Position numbers and translations under genes: made by a program
The notes under the pieces: model-generated
What the model was told of the DNA's origin: nothing
The model's input: the letters and a program-made list of their open reading frames with translations, nothing else
Databases searched by the model: none
In this document: piece after piece, positions 43,080 to 52,615 of the stretch
How positions within the stretch are numbered: the first letter of the stretch is position 1
How the letters are laid out: each line of letters begins with the position of its first letter
Assembly (NCBI GenBank): GCA_046309815.1
Contig: JBKCOJ010000005.1
Location: forward strand, 1 to 64,000
DNA: 64,000 bases
Reading direction: 5' to 3'
Source: CAITNM01 sp021298215
GTDB lineage: Bacteria > Pseudomonadota > Alphaproteobacteria > Paracaedibacterales > CAITNM01

Positions 43080-45143
43080 GTGGATAGAGCACAAGCTGCA
43101 AAAGAATTAGAACGCTTAGCAAAGCTTATTGCTCACCATGATTATCAATATTTTACCCTTGCTAATCCTGAAATTACAGATGAACAATACGACGCGCTTA
43201 GACGCCAAAACCAAGAATTAGAAGCGCAATTTCCTGATTTAAGAAGACTTGATAGCCCAAGCTTACGTATTGGTTCACCTGTTTCATCCCAATTTGATAA
43301 AGTAAAACACAGAAAACCTATGCTTTCATTAGATAATGTTTTCAATGAAAGAGAATTCGTTGATTTTGAAAAACGCTTAAAGCGTTTTATTAAAATGCCA
43401 GAGAATGCAGAAATTTTCATGTTAGCCGAGCCAAAAATTGATGGGCTATCAGCAAGCCTACATTATCAAGACGGACAGTTTGTACTAGGCGCAACACGAG
43501 GTGATGGTCAAGAAGGTGAGAATATTACCGCAAATTTACGCACCGTCCGCGATCTCCCCTTACGACTTTTAAGCGAAGAAGCGCCTAAAAATCTTGAAGT
43601 GCGAGGCGAAGTGTACATGAAAATCACAGACTTCGAAGCTATCAATGAACAACGCAGAAAGCAAAACGAACAAGTTTTTGCAAACCCTCGTAATGCAGCT
43701 GCAGGATCCTTACGCCAATTAGATTCCACCATCACAGCAGAACGCCCTTTACATTTCTTTGCCTACTACGCACAGGACCTTGAAGGTAACATTGCCGAAA
43801 CGCAGGAGGAACTTTTGCAAAAATTACAAAGTTGGGGTTTTGTTGTTAACCCTTTTCATAAACTTTGCAAAGCCAACATTGAAATGATGCGGTATTATCA
43901 AGAAATGGAAAACGCAAGAGACACTTTAAATTATGAAATTGATGGGCTGGTATTTAAAGTTAACGACTTACATCTGCAAGAAAGGCTCGGCGTTGTTGGC
44001 AGATCCCCTAGGCATTCCATCGCCTTTAAATTTGCAGCTGAGCAAGCTGAAACAATTGTGGAAGACATTATTTTGCAAGTAGGCCGTACTGGCGTGATTA
44101 CTCCTGTTGCTGTTTTAAGACCTGTGATTGTAGGTGGTGTGACGGTAAGTCGAGCAACACTCCATAATGAAGAAGAAATTCGACGTAAAGATGTGCGTAT
44201 TCAAGATAGCGTGATTGTGCAACGAGCAGGAGATGTTATTCCTCAAGTTGTACGTGTTTTAACAAGTAAGCGACCGAATGATTCTAAGGTATACCACTTT
44301 ACTGAACGATGCCCATGCTGTAATTCACTTTTGCATCAAACTCCAGGACAGGTTGCCAAGCGCTGTTTGAATGGTTTTGGATGCGAAGATCAGGCTATTC
44401 AACGGCTTATTCATTTTGTGGGACGTGAAGCGTTAAATATTGATGGGCTGGGCGAAAAACATGTGGCAAAGTTTTATGCGCTAGGCCTTGTAGCTACACC
44501 TGCTGATATTTTTTCTCTTGAAGAACGTAATAAAGCAAGCTCAGAACCTTTAGAAAAATGGGAGGGCTGGGGTAAACAATCTGCACAAAACTTATGGGAT
44601 GCTATTAATAAAGTTCGAGAGTTATCGCTTGATAAGCTTATTTATGCTCTAGGGATTCCTCAAGTTGGTCAAACCACAGCAAAGCTTCTTGCAAAACATT
44701 TCTCGACATTTGAGCGCTTCCTTGAGGCACTTTTAAAAGCTCATCAAAATAATTTAGCTGTACATAAAGAACTAATGCATATTGAAGGCATTGGACACGG
44801 AATGGCACGAGATATTGTTGATTTTTTTGAACAAAAACATAATCTACAGATGGTTGAAAGCCTGTTAAAACACATAAACGTTATTCCTTATGAAGAAAAT
44901 AATAATCTACTTTTAAGCGGTAAAACTGTAGTATTTACAGGGAGTTTAGAGCATATCAGCCGTAGTGAAGCTAAAGCACAAGCAGAAAAGCTAGGCGCCA
45001 AGGTAGGAAGCGCCGTCTCTTCGCATACAACTTTTGTAGTAGCGGGCAAAGACGCCGGACAAAAGCTTAAGGCAGCTAACGATTTGGGAATAAAAATACT
45101 TGATGAAGAAGCATGGCAAGAGATGGTATCTACTGCACGCTAG
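43080..45143 (+). CDS. ligA: NAD-dependent DNA ligase LigA
   Basis: Seals nicks using NAD+. Domain order is intact: Ia and adenylation domain with the active-site lysine in EPKIDGLSASLHYQDGQF (about residue 115), OB fold (GRTGVITPVAVLRPV), four-cysteine zinc finger (CPCCNSLLHQ and CLNGFGCE), HhH repeats (IEGIGHGMARDIVDFF) and a C-terminal BRCT domain (LLLSGKTVVFTGSLEHISRS). 687 residues is normal. Starts at GTG 43080. Confidence 0.97.
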   Translation: MDRAQAAKELERLAKLIAHHDYQYFTLANPEITDEQYDALRRQNQELEAQFPDLRRLDSPSLRIGSPVSSQFDKVKHRKPMLSLDNVFNEREFVDFEKRLKRFIKMPENAEIFMLAEPKIDGLSASLHYQDGQFVLGATRGDGQEGENITANLRTVRDLPLRLLSEEAPKNLEVRGEVYMKITDFEAINEQRRKQNEQVFANPRNAAAGSLRQLDSTITAERPLHFFAYYAQDLEGNIAETQEELLQKLQSWGFVVNPFHKLCKANIEMMRYYQEMENARDTLNYEIDGLVFKVNDLHLQERLGVVGRSPRHSIAFKFAAEQAETIVEDIILQVGRTGVITPVAVLRPVIVGGVTVSRATLHNEEEIRRKDVRIQDSVIVQRAGDVIPQVVRVLTSKRPNDSKVYHFTERCPCCNSLLHQTPGQVAKRCLNGFGCEDQAIQRLIHFVGREALNIDGLGEKHVAKFYALGLVATPADIFSLEERNKASSEPLEKWEGWGKQSAQNLWDAINKVRELSLDKLIYALGIPQVGQTTAKLLAKHFSTFERFLEALLKAHQNNLAVHKELMHIEGIGHGMARDIVDFFEQKHNLQMVESLLKHINVIPYEENNNLLLSGKTVVFTGSLEHISRSEAKAQAEKLGAKVGSAVSSHTTFVVAGKDAGQKLKAANDLGIKILDEEAWQEMVSTAR

Positions 45144-45169
45144 CAGTAAAATACCCACTTACCTAAATT

Positions 45170-45358
45170 TTATGCTTCTGGATTTTCAACCCATTTAGAA
45201 GAAATTGTATGTAATGCGTAATCTTGCGGCGTTTCAGTATCTTCACTGTCGTCGTTTTCAAAGTACTGATTTCTATTGTTTGCCGTATCTAAGTTAACGC
45301 AAACCTCTGAAAGTAATAAGGCAAACGCCAATACAATCATTTTAAGTGATAGCTGCAT
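45170..45358 (-). CDS. Small secreted protein of unknown function
   Basis: A 62-residue peptide starting MQLSLKMIVLAFALLLSEVC, which is a signal peptide, followed by an acidic mature part of about 42 residues (ENDDSEDTETPQDYALHT). The frame opens at 45397, but an AAGGAGA ends next to an ATG at 45364 and six to seven bases before the ATG at 45358, which is the better start. It stands alone between ligA and alaS. I do not recognise it; the size and secretion signal place it with the other unknown secreted proteins of the window. Confidence 0.55.
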   Translation of the reverse strand: MQLSLKMIVLAFALLLSEVCVNLDTANNRNQYFENDDSEDTETPQDYALHTISSKWVENPEA

Positions 45359-45506
45359 ATTCATTCTCCTTACGGAAAAAGTGAGCAATTCCCCCAACCA
45401 ATTTAGAGCTTAGTAAATATTTGTTAATAAAAAGTTAACAAGGTAAAATTTATACACAGAAAAGTAATAAATTTATCAAGAAAAATTTTTTATCAAAACA
45501 ATAAGA

Positions 45507-48083
45507 TTATAAAGATTTAGTTAAGAATTTTTCTATCTCTTGCTGGATATTTTTTACAGCATTGGAATTAGTGCCTCCTGCTTGGGCCATGTCAGGACGA
45601 CCTCCTCCACCTTGCCCGCCAACAACTTCTGCTGCAACTTTGACCAAATCAATCGCGTTAATTTTTGTTGTTAGGTCGGTCGTAACACCTATAACCAAAG
45701 AAACTTTATCATCATAAGTGCTGGTGACGACAACAAATCCTGAAGTTAATTTCTTCTTCAATTCATCGACAATGCTTTTCAAATCTTTAGCAGGGATATC
45801 TTGCAGATGTTTAAAAATCGCTTGAACGTTGGCTATCGTTTCAATCTTTTCTGAAGTATTTTGTCCGCCAACGGCAGCGCTTCGTTTAGTTTCTGCAAGT
45901 TGTTTTTGCAAATCTTGAATAGCTTTTCGAGAAGTTTCCTGTTCCTGATTAAGCGCTGTTTGCAACTCATAGAGTTTATCGATAATGCTGACACCAGTAA
46001 TAGCTTCGAGACGACGCACACCAGCTGAAACACTTGATTCACTAGCGATTTTCATAAGCCCAATATCGCCAGTACGCTGCACGTGTGTACCACCACAAAG
46101 TTCAGTCGAAAAATCCCCCAAACTTAATACGCGCACTACATCACCGTATTTTTCACCAAATAATGCCATTGCCCCTTTTGCAATCGCTTCGTCTGGCGTC
46201 ATTAATTTCGTGCACGCTTCATGATTGGCAAGAATTTCTTGATTCACTAATGTCTCAATTTTACGCAGTTGCTCTGCTGTTACAGCAACGGAATGCGTAA
46301 AATCAAAACGCAAACGATTTGGCCCCACAAGAGAGCCTTTTTGCGTAACGTGATCCCCCAAAACTTTACGCAAAGCTGCATGCAATAAATGCGTTGCCGA
46401 ATGATTGGCTGCAGTTTTTAGGCGCGCTTGGGCATTTACAACAAGTTTTACCGTATCACCAATTTTTAAAGCAGACTTAGATGCATCTATTTTATGGGCG
46501 TGAAGACACCCAACCATTTTCTGGCAATCCAGTACATTAAACGCGTGCTGTTCTGTTTCGATAATTCCAACGTCGCCAACCTGCCCGCCAGATTCGGCAT
46601 AAAAAGGCGTTTGATTACATAAAATCCAAGCATCGCTTGTGCTTTCTTGAAGCAATTTGCCATCTTTAACAATAGCTAATATTTTGGCTTCAGATGGGAG
46701 CGTGTTGTAACCAAGAAACTCGGTAGCTCCGTGTTCTTCTTTTAAATCGAACCAGATCTTTTCAAACCCTGCCTCGCCTGAACCTGTCCATGAAGCCCGC
46801 GCTTGCTGTTTTTGTTTTTCCATCGCTGTGTTAAAGCCATTCGTATCAACGCTTTGGCCTTCTGCACGCAAAACATCTTGCGTAAGATCAAGGGGAAATC
46901 CGTAAGTATCGTACAAACGAAAGGCGACATCGCCAGAAAGTGCTTGTCCGCTTTTGAGGTGGCTGGATTCTTCTTTCAACAGTTTTAGACCGCGATCCAA
47001 CGTTTGACGGAATTTTTCTTCTTCATGAAAAAGCGTTTGCGTAATCAGCGATTGTGCGCGTTGCAGTTGCGGATAGACATCCGCCATTAAATTCACAAGC
47101 GTTGGAACCAGGCGATGCATTAATGGATCTTTTGCTCCTAACATATGTGCATGGCGCATAGCACGTCGCATAATGCGACGAAGTACATATCCACGTCCTT
47201 CATTTGAGGGAAGCACACCATCCGCAATTAAAAAGCTGGACGCACGCAAATGATCAGCAATAACATTGTGAGATTGCCTCATGCCTGTATTGCCGGTTTC
47301 GCTTTTTGAGGCATCAATTAAATGGGTAAAAAGATCAATATCATAGTTGTTGTGCACACCTTGTAAAAGTGCGGCTATACGCTCTAGTCCCATGCCTGTA
47401 TCAACAGATGGCTTGGGAAGGTTAATGCGTTTACCATCAGCCAGCTGTTCATATTGCATGAAAACAAGATTCCAGATTTCGATGAAACGATCGCCATCCT
47501 CATCAGCTGAACCGGGAGGACCACCAGGAATGGATTCACCATAGTCATAAAATATTTCCGTGCAAGGTCCGCATGGTCCTATATCACCCATGCTCCAGAA
47601 ATTATCAGACGTTGCAATGCGAATAATCTTATTATCAGAAAAACCGGTGAGCTTTTTCCATATGCTTGCCGCTTCATCATCATCCGCATAAACGGTTACA
47701 AGAAGGCGATTTGGATCGATATCAAAATGCTTAGTAACAAGCTCCCAAGCATGATTTATTGCGCGTTCTTTAAAATAATCACCGAAGGAAAAGTTTCCCA
47801 ACATTTCAAAAAAAGTATGGTGGCGCGCGGTATAGCCTACGTTATCCAAATCATTATGTTTGCCACCTGCACGCAGGCACTTTTGTGAAGAGGCAGCGGT
47901 TTTATAGTCTCTGGTTTCTTTACCAGTAAAGACATCTTTGAACTGCACCATGCCTGCTGCGGTGAACATAAGGGTCGGATCATTTTGTGGCACAAGCGAA
48001 CTGGATGGCACAATTTCATGGCCATTGGCTTTAAAATAATCAAGAAAAGTGGAACGAATGGATTGCAGCGATTTTAAAGACAT
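45507..48083 (-). CDS. alaS: Alanyl-tRNA synthetase
   Basis: Class II synthetase charging tRNA-Ala, with an editing domain. Visible features are the N-terminal catalytic core (FTAAGMVQFKDVFTGKE; GNFSFGDYFKERAI; GPCGPCTEIFYDYGE), the editing site with HSATHLLHAALRKVLG and the CGGTHV motif (ELCGGTHVQRTGDIG), and a C-terminal domain with VGGQGGGGRPDMAQAGG. 858 residues is slightly shorter than E. coli AlaRS. Convergent with nothing nearby; a 57 bp gap separates it from the gene at 48141. Confidence 0.97.
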   Translation of the reverse strand: MSLKSLQSIRSTFLDYFKANGHEIVPSSSLVPQNDPTLMFTAAGMVQFKDVFTGKETRDYKTAASSQKCLRAGGKHNDLDNVGYTARHHTFFEMLGNFSFGDYFKERAINHAWELVTKHFDIDPNRLLVTVYADDDEAASIWKKLTGFSDNKIIRIATSDNFWSMGDIGPCGPCTEIFYDYGESIPGGPPGSADEDGDRFIEIWNLVFMQYEQLADGKRINLPKPSVDTGMGLERIAALLQGVHNNYDIDLFTHLIDASKSETGNTGMRQSHNVIADHLRASSFLIADGVLPSNEGRGYVLRRIMRRAMRHAHMLGAKDPLMHRLVPTLVNLMADVYPQLQRAQSLITQTLFHEEEKFRQTLDRGLKLLKEESSHLKSGQALSGDVAFRLYDTYGFPLDLTQDVLRAEGQSVDTNGFNTAMEKQKQQARASWTGSGEAGFEKIWFDLKEEHGATEFLGYNTLPSEAKILAIVKDGKLLQESTSDAWILCNQTPFYAESGGQVGDVGIIETEQHAFNVLDCQKMVGCLHAHKIDASKSALKIGDTVKLVVNAQARLKTAANHSATHLLHAALRKVLGDHVTQKGSLVGPNRLRFDFTHSVAVTAEQLRKIETLVNQEILANHEACTKLMTPDEAIAKGAMALFGEKYGDVVRVLSLGDFSTELCGGTHVQRTGDIGLMKIASESSVSAGVRRLEAITGVSIIDKLYELQTALNQEQETSRKAIQDLQKQLAETKRSAAVGGQNTSEKIETIANVQAIFKHLQDIPAKDLKSIVDELKKKLTSGFVVVTSTYDDKVSLVIGVTTDLTTKINAIDLVKVAAEVVGGQGGGGRPDMAQAGGTNSNAVKNIQQEIEKFLTKSL

Positions 48084-48140
48084 GACTTAGGTATTTATGA
48101 CTATTGAAATTAACCTATCATACTCTAAAGTGAATTTAAA

Positions 48141-49418
48141 CTAATAGCCAAAGGCTCGTTGCATAGCTATTTTACGTCGCTCATGTTCATTCAAGACATT
48201 TACTTCATCAAGTAAAAATCTTTCTAATTCCGCAACAGATAATCTATTACTTATTGTACAACCAACGTCCGCTAACTTTGAAAAAAGATCGAGCAAGTGC
48301 CCCTCACCTATAAACACAAAACCTTGCTTGAAATGCTTATCGTTAAGAGTCATTAGTCGTTCTGTCCACAAAGAATTTCTTCTCAATGATGTTGCTAATG
48401 GCAACGGTTGCTCTTTTGAATAAAGTATTTGTGTATTGTCTTCAAATGTTAGAGGATGCATAAACACATGCCATAAAAAATTATCAATATCTTCTTTTTT
48501 TACGATTGTTACGTCATCAAAAGACACTTCCAAATCTCGAAAATCCTCAAGAATAAAACGGTCAGGACTCTCTTCTAAAGAAGAGAGTATTTTTTCTTGG
48601 GCTTCTTTCATGCTTATTAAATGATCCTCAACTCCAACTACATCTGGCATGCTATAGCCATAAAATTGCAGTTTAGAAAAATATAAATTGTCTAACTCTA
48701 AATTATTTGGAACCAAATAAGCAAAAATCTCTGGTGCAAGGTCTTTTCCTTTATGCGTTGGCACTTTATAGACAACATCATTAATTTTTATACATTTATA
48801 GGTTAAACCAGGAATCTTTAAACTCAAATTACCTTCTTCCAATACGGATATAGCGGAAGCTTCCAAAAGGCTATCAGACTCAACTTGTAATCCTGCTTTG
48901 TGATACCAGCAATCATTTTCATCAAAAATTCTATCCAACATGCTGTTGGTCCAAGAAGTTGCAGTAATGATATCCATTGAAGCATAATCGCTAGTGTATG
49001 CTTTAATTAAATCATCAGCCATTTTTTGTTTGCTAGATTGAGTTACATACAATACATCCACATACTCTGGATCTTGCCCGTTAAAAGCTTTTTGAAAAGC
49101 ATTTCTATATTTTTCTTCATAAGATGTCCCCAAAAGTTCACCATTTATTTCATCAATAATGTATTGAGAAGCCTCAATTAATTGGTGTGCAACTTTATAG
49201 GGTAAAAAACACTCTAGCGGCACTGTATGCACCGTACCTAAAAAGATTATTTCTTGTCCTTTTGGCAAGGTAACTTTATAAATAGGTGGATGAGGATGGC
49301 CAGGAAATGCTGATAAGCACATATCGGCATATGGGTCAAAAACAGACTCGCAAGCATTATTACTTGGCATTACGTTAGCAAAAAGCAAAATGATAACAAA
49401 AATAAAAAATCGTATCAT
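48141..49418 (-). CDS. Secreted TraB/GumN-like protein
   Basis: A 425-residue exported protein with signal peptide MIRFFIFVIILLFANVMPSN. It is a divergent member of the TraB/GumN (EreA/ChaN-like) superfamily, as shown by two typical blocks: FLGTVHTVPLECFLP (about residue 60, family G-T-x-H-x-x-P) and, near the C-terminus, RRNSLWTERLMTL followed by GFVFIGEGHLLDLFSKLADV (family E/R-R-N, then G-x-G-H-L). The central 200 residues are longer and less conserved than usual, with cysteines at W-Y-H and CDESV-type positions. Metal-dependent hydrolase activity has been proposed for the family. The function here is unknown. Confidence 0.7.
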   Translation of the reverse strand: MIRFFIFVIILLFANVMPSNNACESVFDPYADMCLSAFPGHPHPPIYKVTLPKGQEIIFLGTVHTVPLECFLPYKVAHQLIEASQYIIDEINGELLGTSYEEKYRNAFQKAFNGQDPEYVDVLYVTQSSKQKMADDLIKAYTSDYASMDIITATSWTNSMLDRIFDENDCWYHKAGLQVESDSLLEASAISVLEEGNLSLKIPGLTYKCIKINDVVYKVPTHKGKDLAPEIFAYLVPNNLELDNLYFSKLQFYGYSMPDVVGVEDHLISMKEAQEKILSSLEESPDRFILEDFRDLEVSFDDVTIVKKEDIDNFLWHVFMHPLTFEDNTQILYSKEQPLPLATSLRRNSLWTERLMTLNDKHFKQGFVFIGEGHLLDLFSKLADVGCTISNRLSVAELERFLLDEVNVLNEHERRKIAMQRAFGY

Positions 49419-49554
49419 CGTCGCTAGCTGTTTTATTTTTTTTTAAATTTAAATCTAAACTCATTAAATTGAGGTTAATCACGCAAGCATCGCATCATTG
49501 TACTTAAGAAAACATTCAGGCAAAATTAGCTTTTAAGAAAATCAGGAGCACAAC

Positions 49555-50385
49555 ATGTCAAAAGTTTGGTTTATTACAGGCTGTTCTAAAGGGTTTGGTC
49601 GAGTTTTATCAGAAGAGTTGCTAAAACAAACAGATTCGTTGGTGGTAGCTACGGCACGAGATTTATCGACATTAGATGATCTACGAAAAGAATTTGGAGA
49701 TCGCATCCTGACGTTAACCTTGGATGTAGTGAATACTGATCATATTAAAAGTGGGGTTGAAAAGGCATTACAAAAATTTTCGCGCATTGATGTATTAGTA
49801 AACAATGCCGGTTATGGATTTGGGGGTGCTATTGAAGAGTGTTCAATGCAATCCATTCGTCGTGTTTTTGATGTGAATGTATTTGGACTTATAGAAATGA
49901 CCCAAGCGGTTTTGCCTATTATGCGTAAGCAGCAATCTGGGCATATTTTTAATTTATCTTCTATTGCCGGTTTAACCGCAACAGCTGGTTATGGAATTTA
50001 TAACGGCACAAAATACGCAGTAGAGGGGCTTTCAGAAGCATTAGCCCACGAAACAAAAACGTTTGGCATTAAAGTAACGATTATTGAGCCTGGGCCATTT
50101 CGTACAGATTTTTTGGGCGAATCCTTGGAACTGGCACCTGCTCTACCAGCTTATGAAGGCACAGCTGTTGATCAAACTCGGCATTATTGCAAGCATTCCA
50201 ATCACCAACAAAATGGTGATCCGCTGAAAGCTGCAAAAATTATCGTTCAGTTGGCTGCTATGGAAAATCCGCCTTTGCGCATGCCATTAGGCAATATCGC
50301 AATGGACCGCATTTATCTGAAATTAGAGGCCCTAAAGAAAGAGGTGACGGGGCTTGAAGAACTGTCACGTTCAGCAGATTATTGA
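49555..50385 (+). CDS. Short-chain dehydrogenase/reductase
   Basis: A 276-residue cytoplasmic SDR. The motif TGCSKGFGRVLSEELL (residues 8-23) binds the cofactor, NNAGYGFGG is present (about 82) and the catalytic Y-x-x-x-K lies in GYGIYNGTKYAVEGLSEAL (about 152). The sequence VIEPGPFRTDFLGES is typical of the "classical" SDRs that act on varied aldehydes or ketones. The C-terminal RIYLKLEALKKEVTG is common in this subgroup. Monocistronic; the tRNA-Gln gene follows on the opposite strand. Confidence 0.88.
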   Translation: MSKVWFITGCSKGFGRVLSEELLKQTDSLVVATARDLSTLDDLRKEFGDRILTLTLDVVNTDHIKSGVEKALQKFSRIDVLVNNAGYGFGGAIEECSMQSIRRVFDVNVFGLIEMTQAVLPIMRKQQSGHIFNLSSIAGLTATAGYGIYNGTKYAVEGLSEALAHETKTFGIKVTIIEPGPFRTDFLGESLELAPALPAYEGTAVDQTRHYCKHSNHQQNGDPLKAAKIIVQLAAMENPPLRMPLGNIAMDRIYLKLEALKKEVTGLEELSRSADY

Positions 50386-50391
50386 TAAGAA

Positions 50392-50466
50392 TGGCTGGGG
50401 TACTAGGATTCGAACCTAGGGATGTCGGTACCAAAAACCGATGCCTTACCGCTTGGCTATACCCCA
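50392..50466 (-). tRNA. tRNA-Gln (anticodon TTG)
   Basis: Minus strand. The acceptor TGGGGTA pairs with TACCCCA; anticodon stem TCGGT/ACCGA with loop TTTTGGT (anticodon TTG); T loop TTCGAAT; the CCA end is encoded at 50392-50394. Confidence 0.97.
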
Positions 50467-50630
50467 ACAGACTCAGTAAACATACCAGAAATAGCTAAAA
50501 AATCAAGATGTGTATGAAAACAAGAGTAGGATTCGCTAAAACTCTAGTTTTTTAATTTATAATTTTAAATAATTTGATTTTTTCCTTATAATAGTATATA
50601 TGTGACCTATATAACTTATAAAATAAATAC

Positions 50631-51794
50631 ATGTTTTATATTTTTTTTATTTTATTATTACTTAACATGCTTCATGCGGGCCAAATTCTTGATATCCTGT
50701 ATGTTGATGATTCAAGCGTTAATCGTACGATGACAGCAAGGATTATGAAAAATCATAATAGTAAGGTTTTAACTCGCCTCCTTGCATTTTTAGAACGAAA
50801 AGAACATACAACGTTACATGAGCTAACTATCAAAAATAATGACACAGCGGCACGCATCAGAGAAGCAATTGCCGAAGATCCTGGCTTTAGAGAAAAGCGT
50901 GAAAAATTTTCTATTTCGAGAGATGAAACTACAGTATCCATAACTAATCTCATTAATTTCTTGATGGAAAGAGACACTTTAACTATTTACCAAGTCGCAT
51001 TAGCACAACTGATATATTCGATTATCCCTCTACAGCAAAAAATTGATGATTCTCTGCAAATGATTAGTTTTTCTACGCTAAAGGATGGAAACGAGCTTAC
51101 CTTAGATGTTGCAGTGAAACAGCATATAATACTGTTAGATATTCAAATGCCAGGAGAAAATGGTGATGTCACGTTAGCAAGAATTAAAAGTCTTGCAGAA
51201 GCCAGAAGAACCACGCTTCCTTTTATTATAGCGATTACAACTTTAGGAGAATATCACTCCATCGATGGAAAATTATCCCCCAAAGCCTTAAGCCACCATT
51301 TTAATGACGGAAGAGATAAAATTAAGACCCAAGATCATTTAACAGAAGTTCTTGCTCTTTACAAAAGACATATAGAAGAAAAGCAATCTTCATCTCAAGC
51401 TGCTGATGATACTTTAGAGCTGAAAAGTGTTAGTAGTTTTGATAGCGATGAAGAAAAAGTGGCAGACCAAGATATTCTCTATCCGCTGTGGAGAAGGAAA
51501 GTAAAACCCCTAAATCTAGATGATGAAGATATCTTAAAAGAACAACCTAGAGTTAACTTTAAGCATAAACCTAAAGATACAACGAATGCGGATGAAAATG
51601 TCGATCCATTGCTAACTCATGATATAACACCAATCAGCTCTGACTCCACTTCATTAGCGGCAACAAAAAAGGTCAAAAGAAGCCAAGCAACTCAGTTCTT
51701 ATCATCAATCTTTGGTGAACCAACACAACAACCGCAACGATCAAGGCCTTCTTGCTTAGCTTATTTAATGCACAAATTGCAGTGTGGCTTTTAA
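50631..51794 (+). CDS. Exported protein with a receiver (REC) domain split by a large insertion
   Basis: A 387-residue protein with a hydrophobic N-terminal segment (MFYIFFILLLLNMLHAG) that looks like a signal peptide. It is followed directly by beta-1 and helix alpha-1 of a response-regulator receiver: ILYVDDSSVNRTMTARIMKN with acidic residues D26 and D27. About 120 residues are then inserted where beta-2/alpha-2 would be. The fold resumes at HIILLDIQMPGENGDV, with D170 as the phospho-acceptor, then PFIIAITTLG (T203/T204 switch). The C-terminal 130 residues are charged and probably disordered. Receiver domains are cytoplasmic, so a signal peptide here is odd. It may be a secreted effector or membrane-anchored. 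Family otherwise unrecognised. Confidence 0.75.
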   Translation: MFYIFFILLLLNMLHAGQILDILYVDDSSVNRTMTARIMKNHNSKVLTRLLAFLERKEHTTLHELTIKNNDTAARIREAIAEDPGFREKREKFSISRDETTVSITNLINFLMERDTLTIYQVALAQLIYSIIPLQQKIDDSLQMISFSTLKDGNELTLDVAVKQHIILLDIQMPGENGDVTLARIKSLAEARRTTLPFIIAITTLGEYHSIDGKLSPKALSHHFNDGRDKIKTQDHLTEVLALYKRHIEEKQSSSQAADDTLELKSVSSFDSDEEKVADQDILYPLWRRKVKPLNLDDEDILKEQPRVNFKHKPKDTTNADENVDPLLTHDITPISSDSTSLAATKKVKRSQATQFLSSIFGEPTQQPQRSRPSCLAYLMHKLQCGF

Positions 51795-52153
51795 CCAAAA
51801 GATTCGCCTTTAGCCATAGCATCAGTACGACCAAGCAAATTTTCTTTAACACCTTTGTAATAGATGCGCGCTGCTAGAGCATTTTCCTCTGTAGAAATAT
51901 CTCTCTTTTCGATAGCAGGTAACATCTCTTTCATACCATCATAAGTTTGGGAAAAATGTGTATTCATTCCTTCTCGTTGGCTTTGATCCATAACACTGGA
52001 TTGTAACGCCATAATTTCAAAAGCAAGAACAATCTCCGCGGCAAATAAATTATCTCTTACTCCTAAATAATAAGAACGCGCTGTCACAGCATCTTCTTTT
52101 GTAGCAACACTCCGAAGTACAATTAACGAACTTTTTCCTTGCTTTTCTTGCAT
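51791..52153 (-). pseudogene. 3' part of a frameshifted small secreted-protein gene
   Basis: A 120-codon frame whose start is internal. Extended upstream in its own frame to a TAA, it reads QKSGEQQFREMQEKQGKSS, continuing the 5' frame that begins at 52335. The mature sequence has an internal repeat: TKEDAVTARSYYLGVRDNLF and STEENALAARIYYKGVKENL, about 75 residues apart. The shift maps to a run of four As on the minus strand (52179-52182 as TTTT on the plus). One extra A would restore a single protein of about 180 residues. So it is either a real decay, a sequencing error, or slippage during expression. Confidence 0.6.
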
Positions 52154-52335
52154 CTCTCTAAATTGCTGTTCTCCTGACTTTTGTTATCCATAACATACTT
52201 TGCAAGCTGGGCAAATTTCCCAGCAGCACTAGTTTTTTCGTGAAGTTGTTCTCGCTGTTGCTCAAGTTGCGCAACTTCCTCAACAGCAAAAATTGTTGTA
52301 ACAGCAAGCATAATAACAACAAAGATTTTAAACAT
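52123..52335 (-). CDS. 5' part of a frameshifted small secreted-protein gene
   Basis: Seventy codons beginning with a signal peptide (MFKIFVVIMLAVTTIFAVEE) and then a coiled-coil-like segment (EVAQLEQQREQLHEKTSAAG). After NKSQENSN the sequence changes character (LERCKKSKEKVR) and stops, because the reading frame was lost at the A run at 52179-52182. The rest of the protein is in the frame of 51791-52153, overlapping by 31 bp. Unrecognised family; likely an exported small protein in its original state. Confidence 0.6.
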   Translation of the reverse strand: MFKIFVVIMLAVTTIFAVEEVAQLEQQREQLHEKTSAAGKFAQLAKYVMDNKSQENSNLERCKKSKEKVR

Positions 52336-52451
52336 AAAATTTTACGTAATTTTTAATATCTTTCTAGATTTTAAAGCTAAAACATTAATGACAGGTAAAT
52401 CGCCAGCATCGTAAATTGCAGGAAAAATTCTTAAAATAATGCGATTTCCTC

Positions 52452-52480
52452 TGGACGATAAAAGAATTTTTAGATATGTT
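52452..52480 (+). promoter_or_regulatory. Predicted promoter of tRNA-Thr
   Basis: TGGACG (52452-52457), 17 bases, then TATGTT (52475-52480), ten bases before the tRNA 5' end. A motif match only. Confidence 0.5.
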
Positions 52481-52489
52481 TGTGGAAGT

Positions 52490-52565
52490 GCCGACTTAGC
52501 TCAGTTGGTAGAGCTACTGATTTGTAATCAGTGGGTCGGGAGTTCGAGTCTCTCAGTCGGCACCA
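52490..52565 (+). tRNA. tRNA-Thr (anticodon TGT)
   Basis: The acceptor GCCGACT pairs with AGTCGGC; D arm GCTC/GAGC; anticodon stem ACTGA/TCAGT with loop TTTGTAA (anticodon TGT); T loop TTCGAGT; the CCA end is encoded at 52563-52565. Confidence 0.97.
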
Positions 52566-52615
52566 TTTCAACAGTAACCGCCACCTCAAGATATCGGAAT
52601 ACTTAAGACAAAAAC

